64,000 nt of DNA from Phycisphaerae bacterium (lineage in GTDB: Bacteria; Planctomycetota; Phycisphaerae; Phycisphaerales; SM1A02): the NCBI GenBank assembly GCA_016795065.1, contig JAEUIU010000022.1, positions 1 through 64,000 of the forward strand, given 5' to 3'. Below the pieces are notes generated by a model. It was not told where the DNA came from. It saw only the letters and a program-made list of their open reading frames with translations, and did no database searches. Positions 17,891 to 27,830 of the stretch are shown here, in pieces. Made by a program: the position numbers and the translations under genes. Within the stretch, counting starts at the first letter, position 1. Every line of letters begins with the position of its first letter.

Positions 17891-18868
17891 TCAGTAGTTC
17901 GGCGTCGGCGGGCGGTACCGGCTGAAGTCCAAGGCACGGAAGTACGCCACCGTCTTCTTCAAGCCGACCGAGAGCGGCACCTTCGGCTCCCAGCCGAGCC
18001 GGGTCTTCGCCAGGGTGATGTCCGGGCGCCTCTGTTTCGGATCATCTGGCGGCAGATCGCGGGCCTGCACGATCGACGACGACCCACCGACCTCGGCGAC
18101 GACCTGCTCGGCCAACTCCCGAATCGTGAACTCGCCCGGGTTACCGAGATTCACCGGCCCGACGAAATCATCGCCCGCTTCCATCATCGCGAGCATCCCG
18201 TCGATGAGGTCGTCGACATAACAGAACGACCGGGTCTGCGAACCGTCGCCGTAGAGCGTGATCGGTTCGCCCCTGAGAGCCTGCCGGATGAAGTTGCTCA
18301 CCACGCGACCGTCGTACGGATGCATGCGCGGACCGTATGTATTGAAGATCCGAATCACCCGGATTCGCACCCGGTTCTGCCGGTGATAGTCGAAGAAGAG
18401 CGTCTCGGCGCACCGCTTGCCCTCGTCGTAGCAGGCTCGCGGGCCGATCGGATTGACGTTGCCGCGATAGCTCTCCGGCTGCGGATGGACGTCGGGATCG
18501 CCATACACCTCGCTGGTCGAAGCATGGAGGATCTTCGCGCGCACCCGCTTTGCCAGCCCGAGCATGTTGATCGCCCCGATCACGCTCGTCTTGGTGGTCT
18601 TGATCGGGTTGTACTGGTAGTGACCGGGCGCCGCCGGGCAGGCGAGATTGAAGATCTCGTCGACCTCCAGCATGATCGGCTCGGTCACGTCGTGACGGAC
18701 AAGTTCGAAGTTGCGTAGCCCCAGCAGATGGTCGATGTTGGACTTCTGGCTGGTGAAGAAGTTGTCCAGGCAGACGACGTCGTGCCCCTGCCCGACGAGA
18801 CGCTCGCAGAGATGCGAACCAAGGAAGCCGGCTCCGCCTGTCACGAGAATCCGCTTGACCAAGGACAT
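17891..18868 (-). CDS. UDP-glucuronate decarboxylase-like NAD-dependent epimerase (UXS)
   Basis: A 325-aa short-chain dehydrogenase of the extended type, predicted to convert UDP-glucuronate to UDP-xylose. It has the NAD loop GGAGFLGSH near the N-terminus, STSEVYGDP, and the catalytic Tyr-x3-Lys in RACYDEGKR. The motifs [28 protein letters not shown] and [18 protein letters not shown] are close to UXS enzymes. UDP-glucose epimerase-like activity is the alternative. ATG 18868 gives a normal-length protein; longer upstream frames lack conserved sequence. It is divergent from anmK by 145 bp, placing two cell-wall/sugar genes back to back. Confidence 0.9.
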   Translation of the reverse strand: MSLVKRILVTGGAGFLGSHLCERLVGQGHDVVCLDNFFTSQKSNIDHLLGLRNFELVRHDVTEPIMLEVDEIFNLACPAAPGHYQYNPIKTTKTSVIGAINMLGLAKRVRAKILHASTSEVYGDPDVHPQPESYRGNVNPIGPRACYDEGKRCAETLFFDYHRQNRVRIRVIRIFNTYGPRMHPYDGRVVSNFIRQALRGEPITLYGDGSQTRSFCYVDDLIDGMLAMMEAGDDFVGPVNLGNPGEFTIRELAEQVVAEVGGSSSIVQARDLPPDDPKQRRPDITLAKTRLGWEPKVPLSVGLKKTVAYFRALDFSRYRPPTPNY

Positions 18869-19013
18869 GGGGGCACTGTAGCGGCTTGTGGGAACGGGGT
18901 CGGAATGCACCAGGCCGCCGCGCGGTGCCGACTTGTCGGGAAGGCCCGCGACCTCGACGATGCCGACCGGTCGACACGTCCCCTTCCCGCCCTCCCCAGC
19001 CCGACGCTTCCCC

Positions 19014-20150
19014 ATGCATTCCCTCCCCTCCGATGCCCAACGCCCGCGCCTGGTCGTGGGCACGATGACCGGCACGAGCCTCGACGGCATTGACGTCGCA
19101 GTCGCCTCGGTCGAAGGGAAGGGTCTCGCGATGACCGTTGCGTTGCGCACTCATGCAAGCGTCGACTTTCCCCCGGCGCTCGGCGCGTCGCTGCGGGCAC
19201 TGGCCGAGCAGCGTCCGATGACCGCTCGAGATGTCGCCTCGCTAGCCCGAAGCTTCGCCCTCTTTCACGCCGAGGCCATCCGCTCGCTGCTTGAGGTCGA
19301 AGCGATTCGCGCCGACCTGATCGTCGCCCACGGCCAAACCGTCTTTCATGCCCCGCCAGTCTCTTGGCAACTCCTGCAGCCGGCACCGATGGTCGAACTG
19401 TTAGGAACGACGACGGTGTGCGATCTCCGCCAAGCCGATCTTGCGGCAGGCGGACAGGGGGCGCCGATCACCCCGCTTGCGGATTGGATCCTCTTTCGGG
19501 GAGCGACCGATCGAGCCGTCATCAACCTCGGCGGCTTCTGCAACGTGACGTTCCTTCCAGGCGGAAGCGGACCCGAGGGCGTCCGCGGCGCCGACATCTG
19601 CGCGTGCAACCAGGTGCTCGACGCGGTAGCCCGTCGCGTTCTCCACAGGCCCTTCGACCCTGATGGTGCCGCAGCGGGCCGAGGGATTGTCGATGTCGGC
19701 GCGACCGACAGGCTGATGGCGATCCTGCGGGACCAGCGCGGGCGTCGCCGGTCGCTTGGAACGGGCGACGAGGCCTCCATGTGGGTAGAACGCGAGCTTG
19801 AACGACTCCGCCCGGAGGATCTGGCGGCCTCCGCTGCGACGGCCGTCGGGACGGTCATTGGCGAGAGCGCGACCCAGGCCGGCCTGACCGAAAACGCCGA
19901 GTTGCTTCTGGCGGGGGGTGGCGCTCGGCATCGACCGCTAGTGGAGGCGATCGCCCTCGCCAACGGAGACTCCTCCGGAACGCGCACCCGCCCATTGAAT
20001 GCCTACGGCGTCCCGATCGAGGCCCGAGAGGCCCTTGAAATGACGGTGCTGGGGGCCCTTGCCCAAGACGGGCTATCCATCACGCTTGCGGCGGTGACCG
20101 GGCGACAACCACCCCAAGCCCGCGATGGACTCTGGTGTTTCGCCCGATAG
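19014..20150 (+). CDS. anmK: Anhydro-N-acetylmuramic acid kinase
   Basis: A 378-aa ASKHA-fold kinase that phosphorylates and opens 1,6-anhydro-MurNAc released from peptidoglycan. It carries the N-terminal phosphate loop [14 protein letters not shown], the [11 protein letters not shown] block, the [15 protein letters not shown] motif and the adenosine site [12 protein letters not shown]. Length is normal. Its presence implies peptidoglycan recycling, consistent with a planctomycete that keeps a thin wall. A murQ etherase is not seen nearby. Start ATG 19014 is set just before the conserved region. Confidence 0.94.
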   Translation: MHSLPSDAQRPRLVVGTMTGTSLDGIDVAVASVEGKGLAMTVALRTHASVDFPPALGASLRALAEQRPMTARDVASLARSFALFHAEAIRSLLEVEAIRADLIVAHGQTVFHAPPVSWQLLQPAPMVELLGTTTVCDLRQADLAAGGQGAPITPLADWILFRGATDRAVINLGGFCNVTFLPGGSGPEGVRGADICACNQVLDAVARRVLHRPFDPDGAAAGRGIVDVGATDRLMAILRDQRGRRRSLGTGDEASMWVERELERLRPEDLAASAATAVGTVIGESATQAGLTENAELLLAGGGARHRPLVEAIALANGDSSGTRTRPLNAYGVPIEAREALEMTVLGALAQDGLSITLAAVTGRQPPQARDGLWCFAR

Positions 20151-20280
20151 CCCCGGCATTCGCTGGCCGCTTTGCGCATCGCACACATCATCTTCACCAC
20201 GGGATCGCCCGGCGCCGAGCCGCAACGCTACCGTGTGGCAGTCGTGGGACGGATCCGTCGAGGCCCTTTTGGAGCCCCCA

Positions 20281-21003
20281 GTGCAGCGTGCTGACGTCCT
20301 GATCGTCGAAGACGAAGTTGAGATCGCCGAGCTCATGCAATTCCATTGCGAGCGCGACGGGCTGCGCGCCTCGCTGGTCCACAACGGCAAGCTGGCCGTT
20401 GATGTCATCCGGCGACAGAAGCCGGACCTCGTCATTCTTGACCTCATGCTGCCCGATCTGGACGGCCTTGAGATCTGCCGACGCATGAAGCGTGCCGAGG
20501 AGCTCCGTCGGATTCCGATCCTGATGGTCTCGGCCAAGGGCGAGGAGTCGGATGTTGTCGCGGGGATCGAGCTTGGGGCCGATGACTACGTCACCAAGCC
20601 CTTCAGCCCGAAGGTGTTGATGGCCCGGGTGCGCAACATCCTTCGCCGGCGCGATGCCGAACAGGATAAGCCTGATGACGGCGATCGGATCGTCCTCAGC
20701 GAAGGCCGATTGGTGATTGACGCCGAACGGCATGTGGTTTCGGTTGATGGCTCGACCATCGACCTGACCCTGACTGAGTTCGGGATTCTCCAGTACCTAG
20801 CCAGCCGGCCCGGCTTCGTCCGGACCCGCGACCAGATCATCGCTGCCGTGCACGGGAAATCGACGGTGCTGTCGAGCCGCACGGTCGATGTCCACATCAC
20901 AGCCCTCCGACGGAAGCTCGGTTCGCTGGGCGACTGCATTGAGACTGTGCGCGGGGTGGGGTACCGTTTCGGTGAGGGCAAGACCGCCCTTGCCGACGCA
21001 TGA
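20281..21003 (+). CDS. phoB: PhoB-type response regulator
   Basis: A 240-aa OmpR/PhoB regulator. The receiver domain has phosphoacceptor D54 in VILDLMLPDLDG, acidic pocket ED at 10-11, and Lys in DDYVTKPFSP. The C-terminal winged helix spans about 135-235 (LTLTEFGILQYLASRPGFV, TVDVHITALRRKLG, IETVRGVGYRF). GTG 20281 with GGAG six bases before it is the best start. It overlaps phoR by four bases (ATGA) and heads the phosphate cluster, so it should activate pst genes at low phosphate. Confidence 0.93.
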   Translation: MQRADVLIVEDEVEIAELMQFHCERDGLRASLVHNGKLAVDVIRRQKPDLVILDLMLPDLDGLEICRRMKRAEELRRIPILMVSAKGEESDVVAGIELGADDYVTKPFSPKVLMARVRNILRRRDAEQDKPDDGDRIVLSEGRLVIDAERHVVSVDGSTIDLTLTEFGILQYLASRPGFVRTRDQIIAAVHGKSTVLSSRTVDVHITALRRKLGSLGDCIETVRGVGYRFGEGKTALADA

Positions 21004-22379
21004 CCCCCTTGCCCCTCCCGATTGTCGCCATCCCGCCCGTCGGCAGCGCTACCAGCTCGAGTGCTGGGGTGTGGCTCGCTTTCGGCTTGGGGACGGCGAT
21101 CGGCGCGACGCTGACCTGGATCGCCTGGCGATTACGGGCTCGCCAGCGGGCCGATCGCATCGCCCAGACGATCGAGCGGCTGGGCGAGCAGGTAACGGAG
21201 GAGGACTTCGGCCGGCTCCAAGATTCCCTCGCCGCTCCTTGGGACCGAATTGCGGTTGCAGGACGTCGCGCTCTGCGGGCCATCGCCGCAAGGGAACGGG
21301 CAGCCGCCGTCCGGCTCCAGGACCTCGAAGCGATCCTCTACTCGACCGCTTCTGGCTTCATCGCCATCGATCCCCGGCATCGCGTTCTGGACATCAATCC
21401 CGCCGCCGCACAGTGGCTCGGAACCGACCTCACCAAGGCCCGTGGCAGGCTCATGCAGGAGGTCGCCCGCCTTCCCGAGCTGAACCGGTTTCTGGACGAC
21501 GCTTTCGGCGCCCCGGACTCGATCGAGCGAACGCTTCAATGCGCGGGGACGCCTCCGCTTCTGCTGCGGGCGATGAGCGAACCGTTACGTGATGCGACCG
21601 GACGAGCCGTCGGCATGCTCGTCTCGCTTCAGGACGTGACCCGCATGCATCGGCTCGAGACGCTGCGCAGCGAGTTCGTCGCCAACGTCAGCCACGAGCT
21701 GCGGACGCCGATCACCTCGATCAAGGGCTACGTCGAAACGCTGCTTCAGGTCGGCTCGGAGGATCCGGCGCGGGTCCGCAAGTTCCTTGAGATCGTGCAG
21801 CGCAATGCCACGCGGCTCTCGAGCCTCGTCGAGGATCTCCTGGCCCTCGCGTCGCTCGAGCAGGTTCCCTCTTCCGAGGGACATGGCCTGGAGATCGGCC
21901 CAATCCGTGCGGCGGAGATCGCCCGCGGCGTGAGCGAACTGTTAGGACCACCTGCAGACGCCCGGAGGATCCGCGTCGAGTTGAAGGTCGACGATTCCGT
22001 CCTCGTCCTGGCCAACGCCACCTTGGCCGAACAGGCTCTCTCAAACCTCCTGTCCAACGCGATCCGATACTCACCGGAAGGCTCGCGCGTCACGTTAGGC
22101 GTCCGGCGGGTCGGGGACATGGGCGAGCTCTCCGTCACCGATGAGGGACCGGGCATAGCCCCAAAGCACCTCGACCGAATCTTCGAGCGCTTCTATCGGG
22201 TCGACCGCGCCCGATCGAGTTCGATGGGTGGAACCGGACTCGGCCTGGCGATCGTCAAGCACATTGCCCAAGCCCTTGGAGGGAAGGTGGAGGTGGACAG
22301 CGAGTTGGGTCAGGGCAGCCGTTTCACAATCCTGCTCCCGATCCCGCCCACTTCACACCAAGCCTTGACCAATCCTTAA
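21000..22379 (+). CDS. phoR: PhoR-type sensor histidine kinase
   Basis: A 459-aa kinase with one membrane helix at about 23-45, a PAS domain at about 105-215 (AILYSTASGFIAIDPRHRVL), HisKA with H232 in FVANVSHELRTPITS, and an HATPase domain with N-box LSNLLSNAIRYSPEG, G1 DEGPGI and G2 GGTGLGLAIVKH. A single N-terminal helix with a PAS domain is the usual PhoR layout, which senses the state of the Pst transporter via PhoU. Translation is coupled to phoB. Its last codons overlap the candidate Pho box that precedes pstS. Confidence 0.93.
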   Translation: MTPLPLPIVAIPPVGSATSSSAGVWLAFGLGTAIGATLTWIAWRLRARQRADRIAQTIERLGEQVTEEDFGRLQDSLAAPWDRIAVAGRRALRAIAARERAAAVRLQDLEAILYSTASGFIAIDPRHRVLDINPAAAQWLGTDLTKARGRLMQEVARLPELNRFLDDAFGAPDSIERTLQCAGTPPLLLRAMSEPLRDATGRAVGMLVSLQDVTRMHRLETLRSEFVANVSHELRTPITSIKGYVETLLQVGSEDPARVRKFLEIVQRNATRLSSLVEDLLALASLEQVPSSEGHGLEIGPIRAAEIARGVSELLGPPADARRIRVELKVDDSVLVLANATLAEQALSNLLSNAIRYSPEGSRVTLGVRRVGDMGELSVTDEGPGIAPKHLDRIFERFYRVDRARSSSMGGTGLGLAIVKHIAQALGGKVEVDSELGQGSRFTILLPIPPTSHQALTNP

Positions 22380-22382
22380 CAT
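22351..22382 (+). promoter_or_regulatory. Candidate Pho box upstream of pstS
   Basis: Repeats CTTGACCA (22364-22371) and CTTAACAT (22375-22382) are spaced 11 bases apart start to start, with a weaker CTTCACAC at 22351. An 8-bp unit with 3-bp spacer fits the tandem CTTAACC-type Pho box known in cyanobacteria and the 11-bp period of PhoB sites. It lies at the phoR 3' end, about 75-105 bases before the pstS ATG. This is a by-eye match without statistics. Confidence 0.45.
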
Positions 22383-22457
22383 GTTCAGGTGATTGTTCGG
22401 CGGTCCCGGCCGAGCCGGCGACCTGTCCTTGTCTTCTCCCCAAGGGACTTCCGAATC

Positions 22458-23477
22458 ATGCCCACCATCACTCGTCGCGCCTTCCGTCGGGCCGTCCTCG
22501 TTGGCCTCGCTCTGACCGCCTCCCTGCCCCTGGCCGCAGCCTGCCGCCCAACGGCCCAGGATGCCCAGAACATGAAGGGGGCCATCAAGATCGATGGCTC
22601 CTCGACGGTTTACCCGCTTGCCGAAGCGGTCGCCGAGGAGTTCCGCACCGAGGCCCCCAAGGTCCGAGTCACCGTGGGCCTTTCCGGAACCGGCGGCGGC
22701 TTCAAGCGCTTTGCCGCGGGCGAGATCGACATCAGCAACGCCTCCCGCTCGATCAAGAAGGCCGAGGCCGAATCGGCCGCCAAGAACAAGATCGAGTTTA
22801 TCGAACTCCCCGTCGCCTTCGACGGCCTGTCGATCGTCGTCAACCCCAAGAACACGTGGGTGAAGTCGATGACTGTTCCGCAACTCAAGAAGATCTTCTC
22901 CGCCAGCGACGCCGCCAAGACCTGGAAGGACGTCGACGCCTCTTGGCCGGCGAACCCGATCAAGATCTACGCTCCGGGCACCGACTCGGGCACCTTTGAT
23001 TACTTCAAGGAGGTCGTGGTCGGGAAGGATGGCAAGATCCGTGCGGACATCACCGCCAGCGAGGATGACAACACCCTCGTGAACGGCGTGAGCGGCGACG
23101 AGAACGCGATCGGCTTCTTCGGATGCGCGTACTACTTCGAGAACAAGGACAAGCTCCAGATCGTTCCGATCGACGGCGGCAAGGGTGCCATCACCCCGAC
23201 CCACGAGACGATCGAGAACGGCACCTACGCCCCGTTCAGCCGCCCACTCTTCATCTACGTCAACAAGACCTCGGCTGCCAAGCCCGAGGTGAAGCACTTC
23301 GTCGAGTTCTTCCTCAAGCACGCCGGCGAGCTCGCGGATGACGTGGGCTATGTCGCCCTGCCGAAGTCGGTGTATGCCAACGCGGAAAAGAACTTCCAGG
23401 CCATGCGGTCGGGCAGCCAATTCATGACCGCGGACGGCGAGTCCGTCTCGGGCAAAGTGACCGACATCTACAAGTGA
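22458..23477 (+). CDS. pstS: Phosphate ABC transporter substrate-binding lipoprotein PstS
   Basis: A 339-aa periplasmic phosphate-binding protein. The leader RRAVLVGLALTASLPLAAAC ends in a lipobox with Cys near residue 29, preceded by a double-Arg stretch, so it is probably lipid-anchored. Binding-site motifs are IDGSSTVYPLAEAVAEEF, GLSGTGGGFKRFAAGEIDISNASR and the loop APGTDSGTFDYF. This is the first gene after the candidate Pho box, and an intrinsic terminator follows it, so it should be expressed above the membrane components. Confidence 0.95.
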   Translation: MPTITRRAFRRAVLVGLALTASLPLAAACRPTAQDAQNMKGAIKIDGSSTVYPLAEAVAEEFRTEAPKVRVTVGLSGTGGGFKRFAAGEIDISNASRSIKKAEAESAAKNKIEFIELPVAFDGLSIVVNPKNTWVKSMTVPQLKKIFSASDAAKTWKDVDASWPANPIKIYAPGTDSGTFDYFKEVVVGKDGKIRADITASEDDNTLVNGVSGDENAIGFFGCAYYFENKDKLQIVPIDGGKGAITPTHETIENGTYAPFSRPLFIYVNKTSAAKPEVKHFVEFFLKHAGELADDVGYVALPKSVYANAEKNFQAMRSGSQFMTADGESVSGKVTDIYK

Positions 23478-23582
23478 CCCTAACGAGCGGCCGGCCCCGG
23501 TCCTGTGAGGCCCACCCCCGACCGAACGAGGCCTTGGCAACTTGGGGCACACTGGCATGAATGGGCATCCGCCTACCAGCGC

Positions 23583-23619
23583 AAGCCGTCTGCGTCGAAC
23601 GCCGCAGACGGCTTTTTTT
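23583..23619 (+). terminator. Intrinsic terminator between pstS and pstC
   Basis: A perfect 12-bp stem (AAGCCGTCTGCG / CGCAGACGGCTT), 8-base loop and seven T residues at 23613-23619. It lies 105 bases after pstS and immediately before pstC, so partial readthrough would set the PstS:PstCAB ratio. It is the only classical intrinsic terminator I see in the window. Confidence 0.88.
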
Positions 23620-23627
23620 CGGACACA

Positions 23628-24671
23628 ATGCGACCGAAGGGCATGAGCAGCGTCCCCCTCCCCAACCTCTCCGGCCTGCCCACTCCGGGCTCCCCGAACG
23701 CCGACCAAGGCGGACTTGGGTCGCAACGCTCCGGGGATCTGCTCGCTCGCGCCGCCCAGCGCGGCCGGCCCCGCTCGGGTCCGGCCCGCGTCCTCACCGA
23801 GCGGCTTATCCGGTGGTCGCTCTTTCTCTGCGCGACGCTCTCTGTCATCACCACATTCACGATCATCCTGATCCTGCTGAAGGAGACGGTCACCTTCTTC
23901 GCGATGCCCGAGGCGTCGCTGATGGACTTCCTCTTCGGGCTCGAGTGGACGCCGCTGGTCGGGGCGGAGGTGCACTTCGGGATCTGGCCGCTGGTTTGCG
24001 GCACGGTCTTGGTAAGCGCCGTCGCAGCTGCGTTCGCCCTTCCCGTCGGGCTGATCACGGCGGTTTATCTCAGTGAGTACGCCCCATCGAAGGTTCGGGC
24101 GGTCCTCAAACCGATTCTCGAGATCCTGGCTGGCGTCCCCACCGTCGTCTACGGTTTCTTCGCCCTCAGCGTCATCACGCCCGGGCTGAAGTGGTTCCAC
24201 GACGGCTTCGCCAGCTTCAACGCAGCCAGCGCAGGCCTCGCCGTCGGCATCATGATTCTCCCGATCGTCTGTTCGCTCTCCGAGGACGCCTTGCGGGCGG
24301 TGCCGAAGGCGCTACGGGAGGGTGCCTACGCGTTGGGTTCGACACGCTTCGACGTTTCGGTGCGGGTCGTCCTCCCGGCGGCGCTCTCCGGAATCGTGGC
24401 CGCGTTTCTTCTGGCCATTACGCGAGCGATTGGCGAGACCATGATCGTGGCCCTAGCGGCGGGCGGACGTCCGCAGCTCACCGTCAATCCGGCCAACGAA
24501 ACCCAGACCATGACCGCGTTCATGGTCCAGATCTTCACCGGTGACGCACAGGCCGGGAGCGTCGAGTACCAGTCGAGCTACGCCGTCGCGTTCGTGCTCT
24601 TCGTCATGACGCTTGGCCTGACCCTCGTCGGCAATGCCATCCTCCGCCGCTTCCGCGAGGAGTACGACTGA
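23628..24671 (+). CDS. pstC: Phosphate ABC transporter permease PstC
   Basis: About 347 aa from ATG 23628, or 342 aa from ATG 23643, which has a GAAGGG placed rather close. Six membrane helices follow a polar Pro/Gly/Ser-rich N-terminus of about 50 residues. The binding-protein-dependent permease loop is REGAYALGSTRFDVSVRVVLPAALSGI, and PstC features include AGVPTVVYGFFAL and AITRAIGETMIVALAAGG. It forms the inner-membrane channel with PstA. The stop overlaps the pstA start (TGATG), so translation is coupled. Confidence 0.94.
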   Translation: MRPKGMSSVPLPNLSGLPTPGSPNADQGGLGSQRSGDLLARAAQRGRPRSGPARVLTERLIRWSLFLCATLSVITTFTIILILLKETVTFFAMPEASLMDFLFGLEWTPLVGAEVHFGIWPLVCGTVLVSAVAAAFALPVGLITAVYLSEYAPSKVRAVLKPILEILAGVPTVVYGFFALSVITPGLKWFHDGFASFNAASAGLAVGIMILPIVCSLSEDALRAVPKALREGAYALGSTRFDVSVRVVLPAALSGIVAAFLLAITRAIGETMIVALAAGGRPQLTVNPANETQTMTAFMVQIFTGDAQAGSVEYQSSYAVAFVLFVMTLGLTLVGNAILRRFREEYD

Positions 24672-25702
24672 TGCCAAGCACTCCGGCCATTCGAGCGGAC
24701 CGAGGCCAGCCCTCGTCGCAGGCAGGGCGCGTGGCCCTCAACCGTGGATTCCTCCTCGTCTGCCTCGTAGCCACCAACTTCGCAGTGCTGCTTCTGGCGG
24801 TTCTCCTCATTTCGATCGCCTATAAGGGCCTTCCGTGGCTCTTTGATTTTGCCAGCATCAAGGCGAGCTTCTCCGAAGGCGGCGACGGCTTCGCAGGCTT
24901 CAAGCATTGGTTCCGCTGGGAGTTCTTCACCGAGTTCACCTCGCGAAAGGCCAAGAGCGCCGGCATCCGCGCGCCGCTGTGGGGGTCGGTATGGGTCTGC
25001 GCGATCTGTGCCCTGACGGCACTGCCGGTCGGCGTCGGCACCGCGATCTACCTTGAGGAGTTTGCTCCGCGCAATCGGGTCACGCGGTTCATCCAGACCA
25101 ACATCCGGAACCTCGCCGGCGTGCCGTCGATCGTGTACGGCATCCTTGGGCTGACCGCGTTTTCGCGGCTCTTTCGCGTCTTCGGCGCCGACGAGGCATG
25201 GTCGATCGGTGACCCCGAGAGTCTCTTCTACCTTCAGCTCCCCTTCGGCCAGGGTGTCTTGGCGGGTGGCCTGACCCTGATGCTGGTCATCCTTCCGATC
25301 ATCATCATCGCCTCGCAAGAGGCATTCCGATCGATCCCCAATTCACTCCGCGAGGCGTCGCTGGCACTCGGCTCGACCAAGTGGCAAACGGTCTGGAACG
25401 TCACCCTGCCGGCGGCGATTCCGATGATCATGACCGGTTCGATCCTTGCGATCAGTCGTGCGATCGGCGAAGCGGCCCCGCTGCTGGTGCTGGGCGTGCC
25501 GCTCTTCATCTCCAACACGCCGATCAACATGATGAGCGATTTCACCATCCTCCCCATGCAGATCTACAACTGGGCAAGCCGACCGCAAGAGGACTTCCAC
25601 GGCATCGCGGCAGCGGCGATTATCGTGCTGCTGGTCGTGCTCCTGACCTTCAACGCGATCGCGGTCTTTATCCGCCAGAAGCTCCACCGGTCATTAGCAT
25701 GA
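24671..25702 (+). CDS. pstA: Phosphate ABC transporter permease PstA
   Basis: A 343-aa inner-membrane permease pairing with PstC. It has the family blocks [34 protein letters not shown] and the ATPase-coupling loop [20 protein letters not shown], plus [16 protein letters not shown]. Residues about 75-105 form a long first periplasmic loop. Start and stop each overlap the neighbouring genes (pstC by one base, pstB by four), showing tight translational coupling. Confidence 0.95.
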   Translation: MPSTPAIRADRGQPSSQAGRVALNRGFLLVCLVATNFAVLLLAVLLISIAYKGLPWLFDFASIKASFSEGGDGFAGFKHWFRWEFFTEFTSRKAKSAGIRAPLWGSVWVCAICALTALPVGVGTAIYLEEFAPRNRVTRFIQTNIRNLAGVPSIVYGILGLTAFSRLFRVFGADEAWSIGDPESLFYLQLPFGQGVLAGGLTLMLVILPIIIIASQEAFRSIPNSLREASLALGSTKWQTVWNVTLPAAIPMIMTGSILAISRAIGEAAPLLVLGVPLFISNTPINMMSDFTILPMQIYNWASRPQEDFHGIAAAAIIVLLVVLLTFNAIAVFIRQKLHRSLA

Positions 25703-26706
25703 GCACTTCCCCGCGAGCATCGACCTCCGCCACGCCGTCGCCTCCGGTGCCAGCGGACCCCACGCCCGCAGCTCGCGTCGAGCGATACCCTGAAGGCGAC
25801 CCACGCGCCGCGGCCCTCTCCCACTCGGACTCCAGCATGAGCACGCCAGCCAGCCCCACGCCCGCGAGCCCGCACCCAGCGGTCCCCTTCGGACAGTTGC
25901 GGAAGCCTGAGGCCGGCAATGAAGCGCTTCGACCGGACCCGAACGCTGGCCGCCGAAGTGCCATCTCCGCAAAGGCCTTCAGCAGTTGGTACGGGTCGTT
26001 TCAGGCACTGCATTCGCTCAGCATGGAGGTACCCGTCAATGAGGTCACGGCCCTCATCGGACCCTCCGGCTGTGGCAAGAGCACCTTTCTCCGGTGGATG
26101 AACCGGATGAACGACATGATTTCCAGTGCCCGGGCCGAGGGCACGCTCGACCTGCATGGCACGAATCTTCTCGCCCCGTCGACGGACGTGGTTGAACTCC
26201 GGCGCCGGGTCGGGATGGTCTTCCAGAAGCCAAATCCGTTCCCAAAATCGATCTACGACAACATCGCCTACGGACCACGGCTGCACCGCTCGATGGGCCG
26301 TTCGGACTTGGACGATCTGGTCGAGCAGGCCCTGAAGGCGGCAGCCCTCTGGAACGAAGTGAAGGACCGCCTCCGGGCCTCGGCCTTGGGACTCTCTGGC
26401 GGGCAGCAGCAGCGCCTCTGCATCGCCCGGGCGATCGCCGTTGGGCCGGAGGTCCTCCTGATGGACGAGCCCTGCTCGGCCCTGGACCCCCGGTCGACCG
26501 CGGCAATCGAGGAGCTCATCAGCCAGCTGAGCGAGCAGTACACGATCGTGATCGTGACCCACAACATGCAGCAGGCTGCCCGCGTCTCCGACCGGACCGC
26601 CTTCTTTTACGAGGGACGTCTCGTTGAATGTGACGAGACCGAGCGTATCTTTACACGTCCTAAGCACAAGCAGACCGAAGACTATGTCACGGGCCGCTTC
26701 GGCTGA
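25699..26706 (+). CDS. pstB: Phosphate ABC transporter ATPase PstB with long N-terminal extension
   Basis: A 335-aa ATPase energising phosphate import. Walker A is GPSGCGKS at 121-128, the Q-loop is in [12 protein letters not shown], the signature is [14 protein letters not shown], Walker B is [13 protein letters not shown] and the switch His is in [14 protein letters not shown]. The core normally starts about 35 residues before Walker A, so about 85 Pro/Ser/Thr-rich residues are extra. The ATG at 25699 overlaps the pstA stop as ATGA, supporting this start; an internal ATG near codon 47 would still leave 40 extra residues. Confidence 0.95.
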   Translation: MSTSPRASTSATPSPPVPADPTPAARVERYPEGDPRAAALSHSDSSMSTPASPTPASPHPAVPFGQLRKPEAGNEALRPDPNAGRRSAISAKAFSSWYGSFQALHSLSMEVPVNEVTALIGPSGCGKSTFLRWMNRMNDMISSARAEGTLDLHGTNLLAPSTDVVELRRRVGMVFQKPNPFPKSIYDNIAYGPRLHRSMGRSDLDDLVEQALKAAALWNEVKDRLRASALGLSGGQQQRLCIARAIAVGPEVLLMDEPCSALDPRSTAAIEELISQLSEQYTIVIVTHNMQQAARVSDRTAFFYEGRLVECDETERIFTRPKHKQTEDYVTGRFG

Positions 26707-26801
26707 TCGGCTGCTGCCGTCACCGACGCCTCCCGCGACGACCCGCGTTCGGTCTCCGCCGGCCCACGGGCCGGCCGCTCGCCTCTTCCGGTCACCTTTC
26801 C

Positions 26802-27458
26802 ATGTCCGTTCACCTTCAGGCCCGACTCGTCGATTTGCGCCGCAACCTCCTGGCGATGGGCGCCGAAGTCGAATCCCGCGTCGCCGCGGTGGTGGAGGCG
26901 ATGCGCAACGGGGACGTCGAGGTCGCCCAGCGCGTTCGCAGCGGTGACGACGAGATCGATCGGATGCAACTGGAGATCGAGAACGAGTGCATGCGCCTGT
27001 TGGCCCTCGGCCAGCCGGTCGCGAGCGACCTCCGCACGATCGTCACCGTCCTTCGGATGTCCGGCGAGTTCGAACGCATCGCCGACCTGGCGAAGGGCGT
27101 GGCGAAGCGCATCCTGAAGCTCTCCAACGGCGAGGTGATTCGCATTCCCGAATCGCTCTTGGACATGGGCACGGCGACACGCAACATGGTCAGTGCCGGC
27201 CTCTCCCTCGTCGCAAACCCAAATCTCGAGGGCTGCCTCCAGCTTCGCCGTGACGACAAGCGGATCGACCAGTTCAACAAGGAAGTGCTGGTGTGGAGCC
27301 GCGACGAGATCCATCGCAACGTCGACCACACCCAAGCGGCAATCGACATTCTGGCGATCGCCCAGAGGCTGGAGCGCATGGCAGACATCTCGACGAATGT
27401 GGCCGAGGACCTGATCTTCCTCATCGAGGGTCGGATCGTTCGTCACGGCGCGGAGTGA
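26802..27458 (+). CDS. phoU: Phosphate transport regulator PhoU
   Basis: A 218-aa all-helical protein of two three-helix PhoU repeats. Metal-binding E/D-rich helix motifs appear as FERIADLAKGVAKRI and LERMADISTNVAEDLIFLIEG, both typical of PhoU. It links the Pst transporter to PhoR, damping the Pho response at high phosphate. It lies 95 bases after pstB and closes the cluster; no terminator is evident. Confidence 0.95.
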   Translation: MSVHLQARLVDLRRNLLAMGAEVESRVAAVVEAMRNGDVEVAQRVRSGDDEIDRMQLEIENECMRLLALGQPVASDLRTIVTVLRMSGEFERIADLAKGVAKRILKLSNGEVIRIPESLLDMGTATRNMVSAGLSLVANPNLEGCLQLRRDDKRIDQFNKEVLVWSRDEIHRNVDHTQAAIDILAIAQRLERMADISTNVAEDLIFLIEGRIVRHGAE

Positions 27459-27830
27459 TCGGCGCGGGCTCCTGCTGCGTCGCCCAGTCCCGATAAGTCT
27501 GCGGAGCGCCCGATCGAGGTCCCGTACGACAGCGGTGACAGCTCAGTCCCGCACGAGTCCTGCACAATTTTTCAAGTCCGCTGGCATCAGGGCACCTGAC
27601 GCGTAGACTTCGCGCGTTGTCACTTCCGGTTCGCCGGTCGACGACCGATGCGAGGATCGCATCGACGGAGGGAATCAGAGAGCTCGTTTGCCCCCTTGGA
27701 GGCCCACGTGGAAACGCGGGCAGGGCTTGGGCTCTGATCACGGGCATCGTTGGTCTCGTGCACCCACATCGGTGCGATCGACCTGCCCCCACCCGCCTCT
27801 GCCCCCCTGCAAGGGAAAGGACTCTCGACG
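27459..27830. other. Intergenic region after phoU
   Basis: About 370 bases with no convincing gene. A short AT-rich patch (CACAATTTTTCAAG) near 27563 is the only compositional break and may belong to a promoter for the downstream gene. Frames crossing this interval lack conserved features. Confidence 0.35.

Noticed and set aside
22353..24200. A 615-codon minus-strand frame opposite pstS/pstC
   Set aside because: It is antisense to well-identified phosphate genes and crosses their terminator; no recognisable domain.
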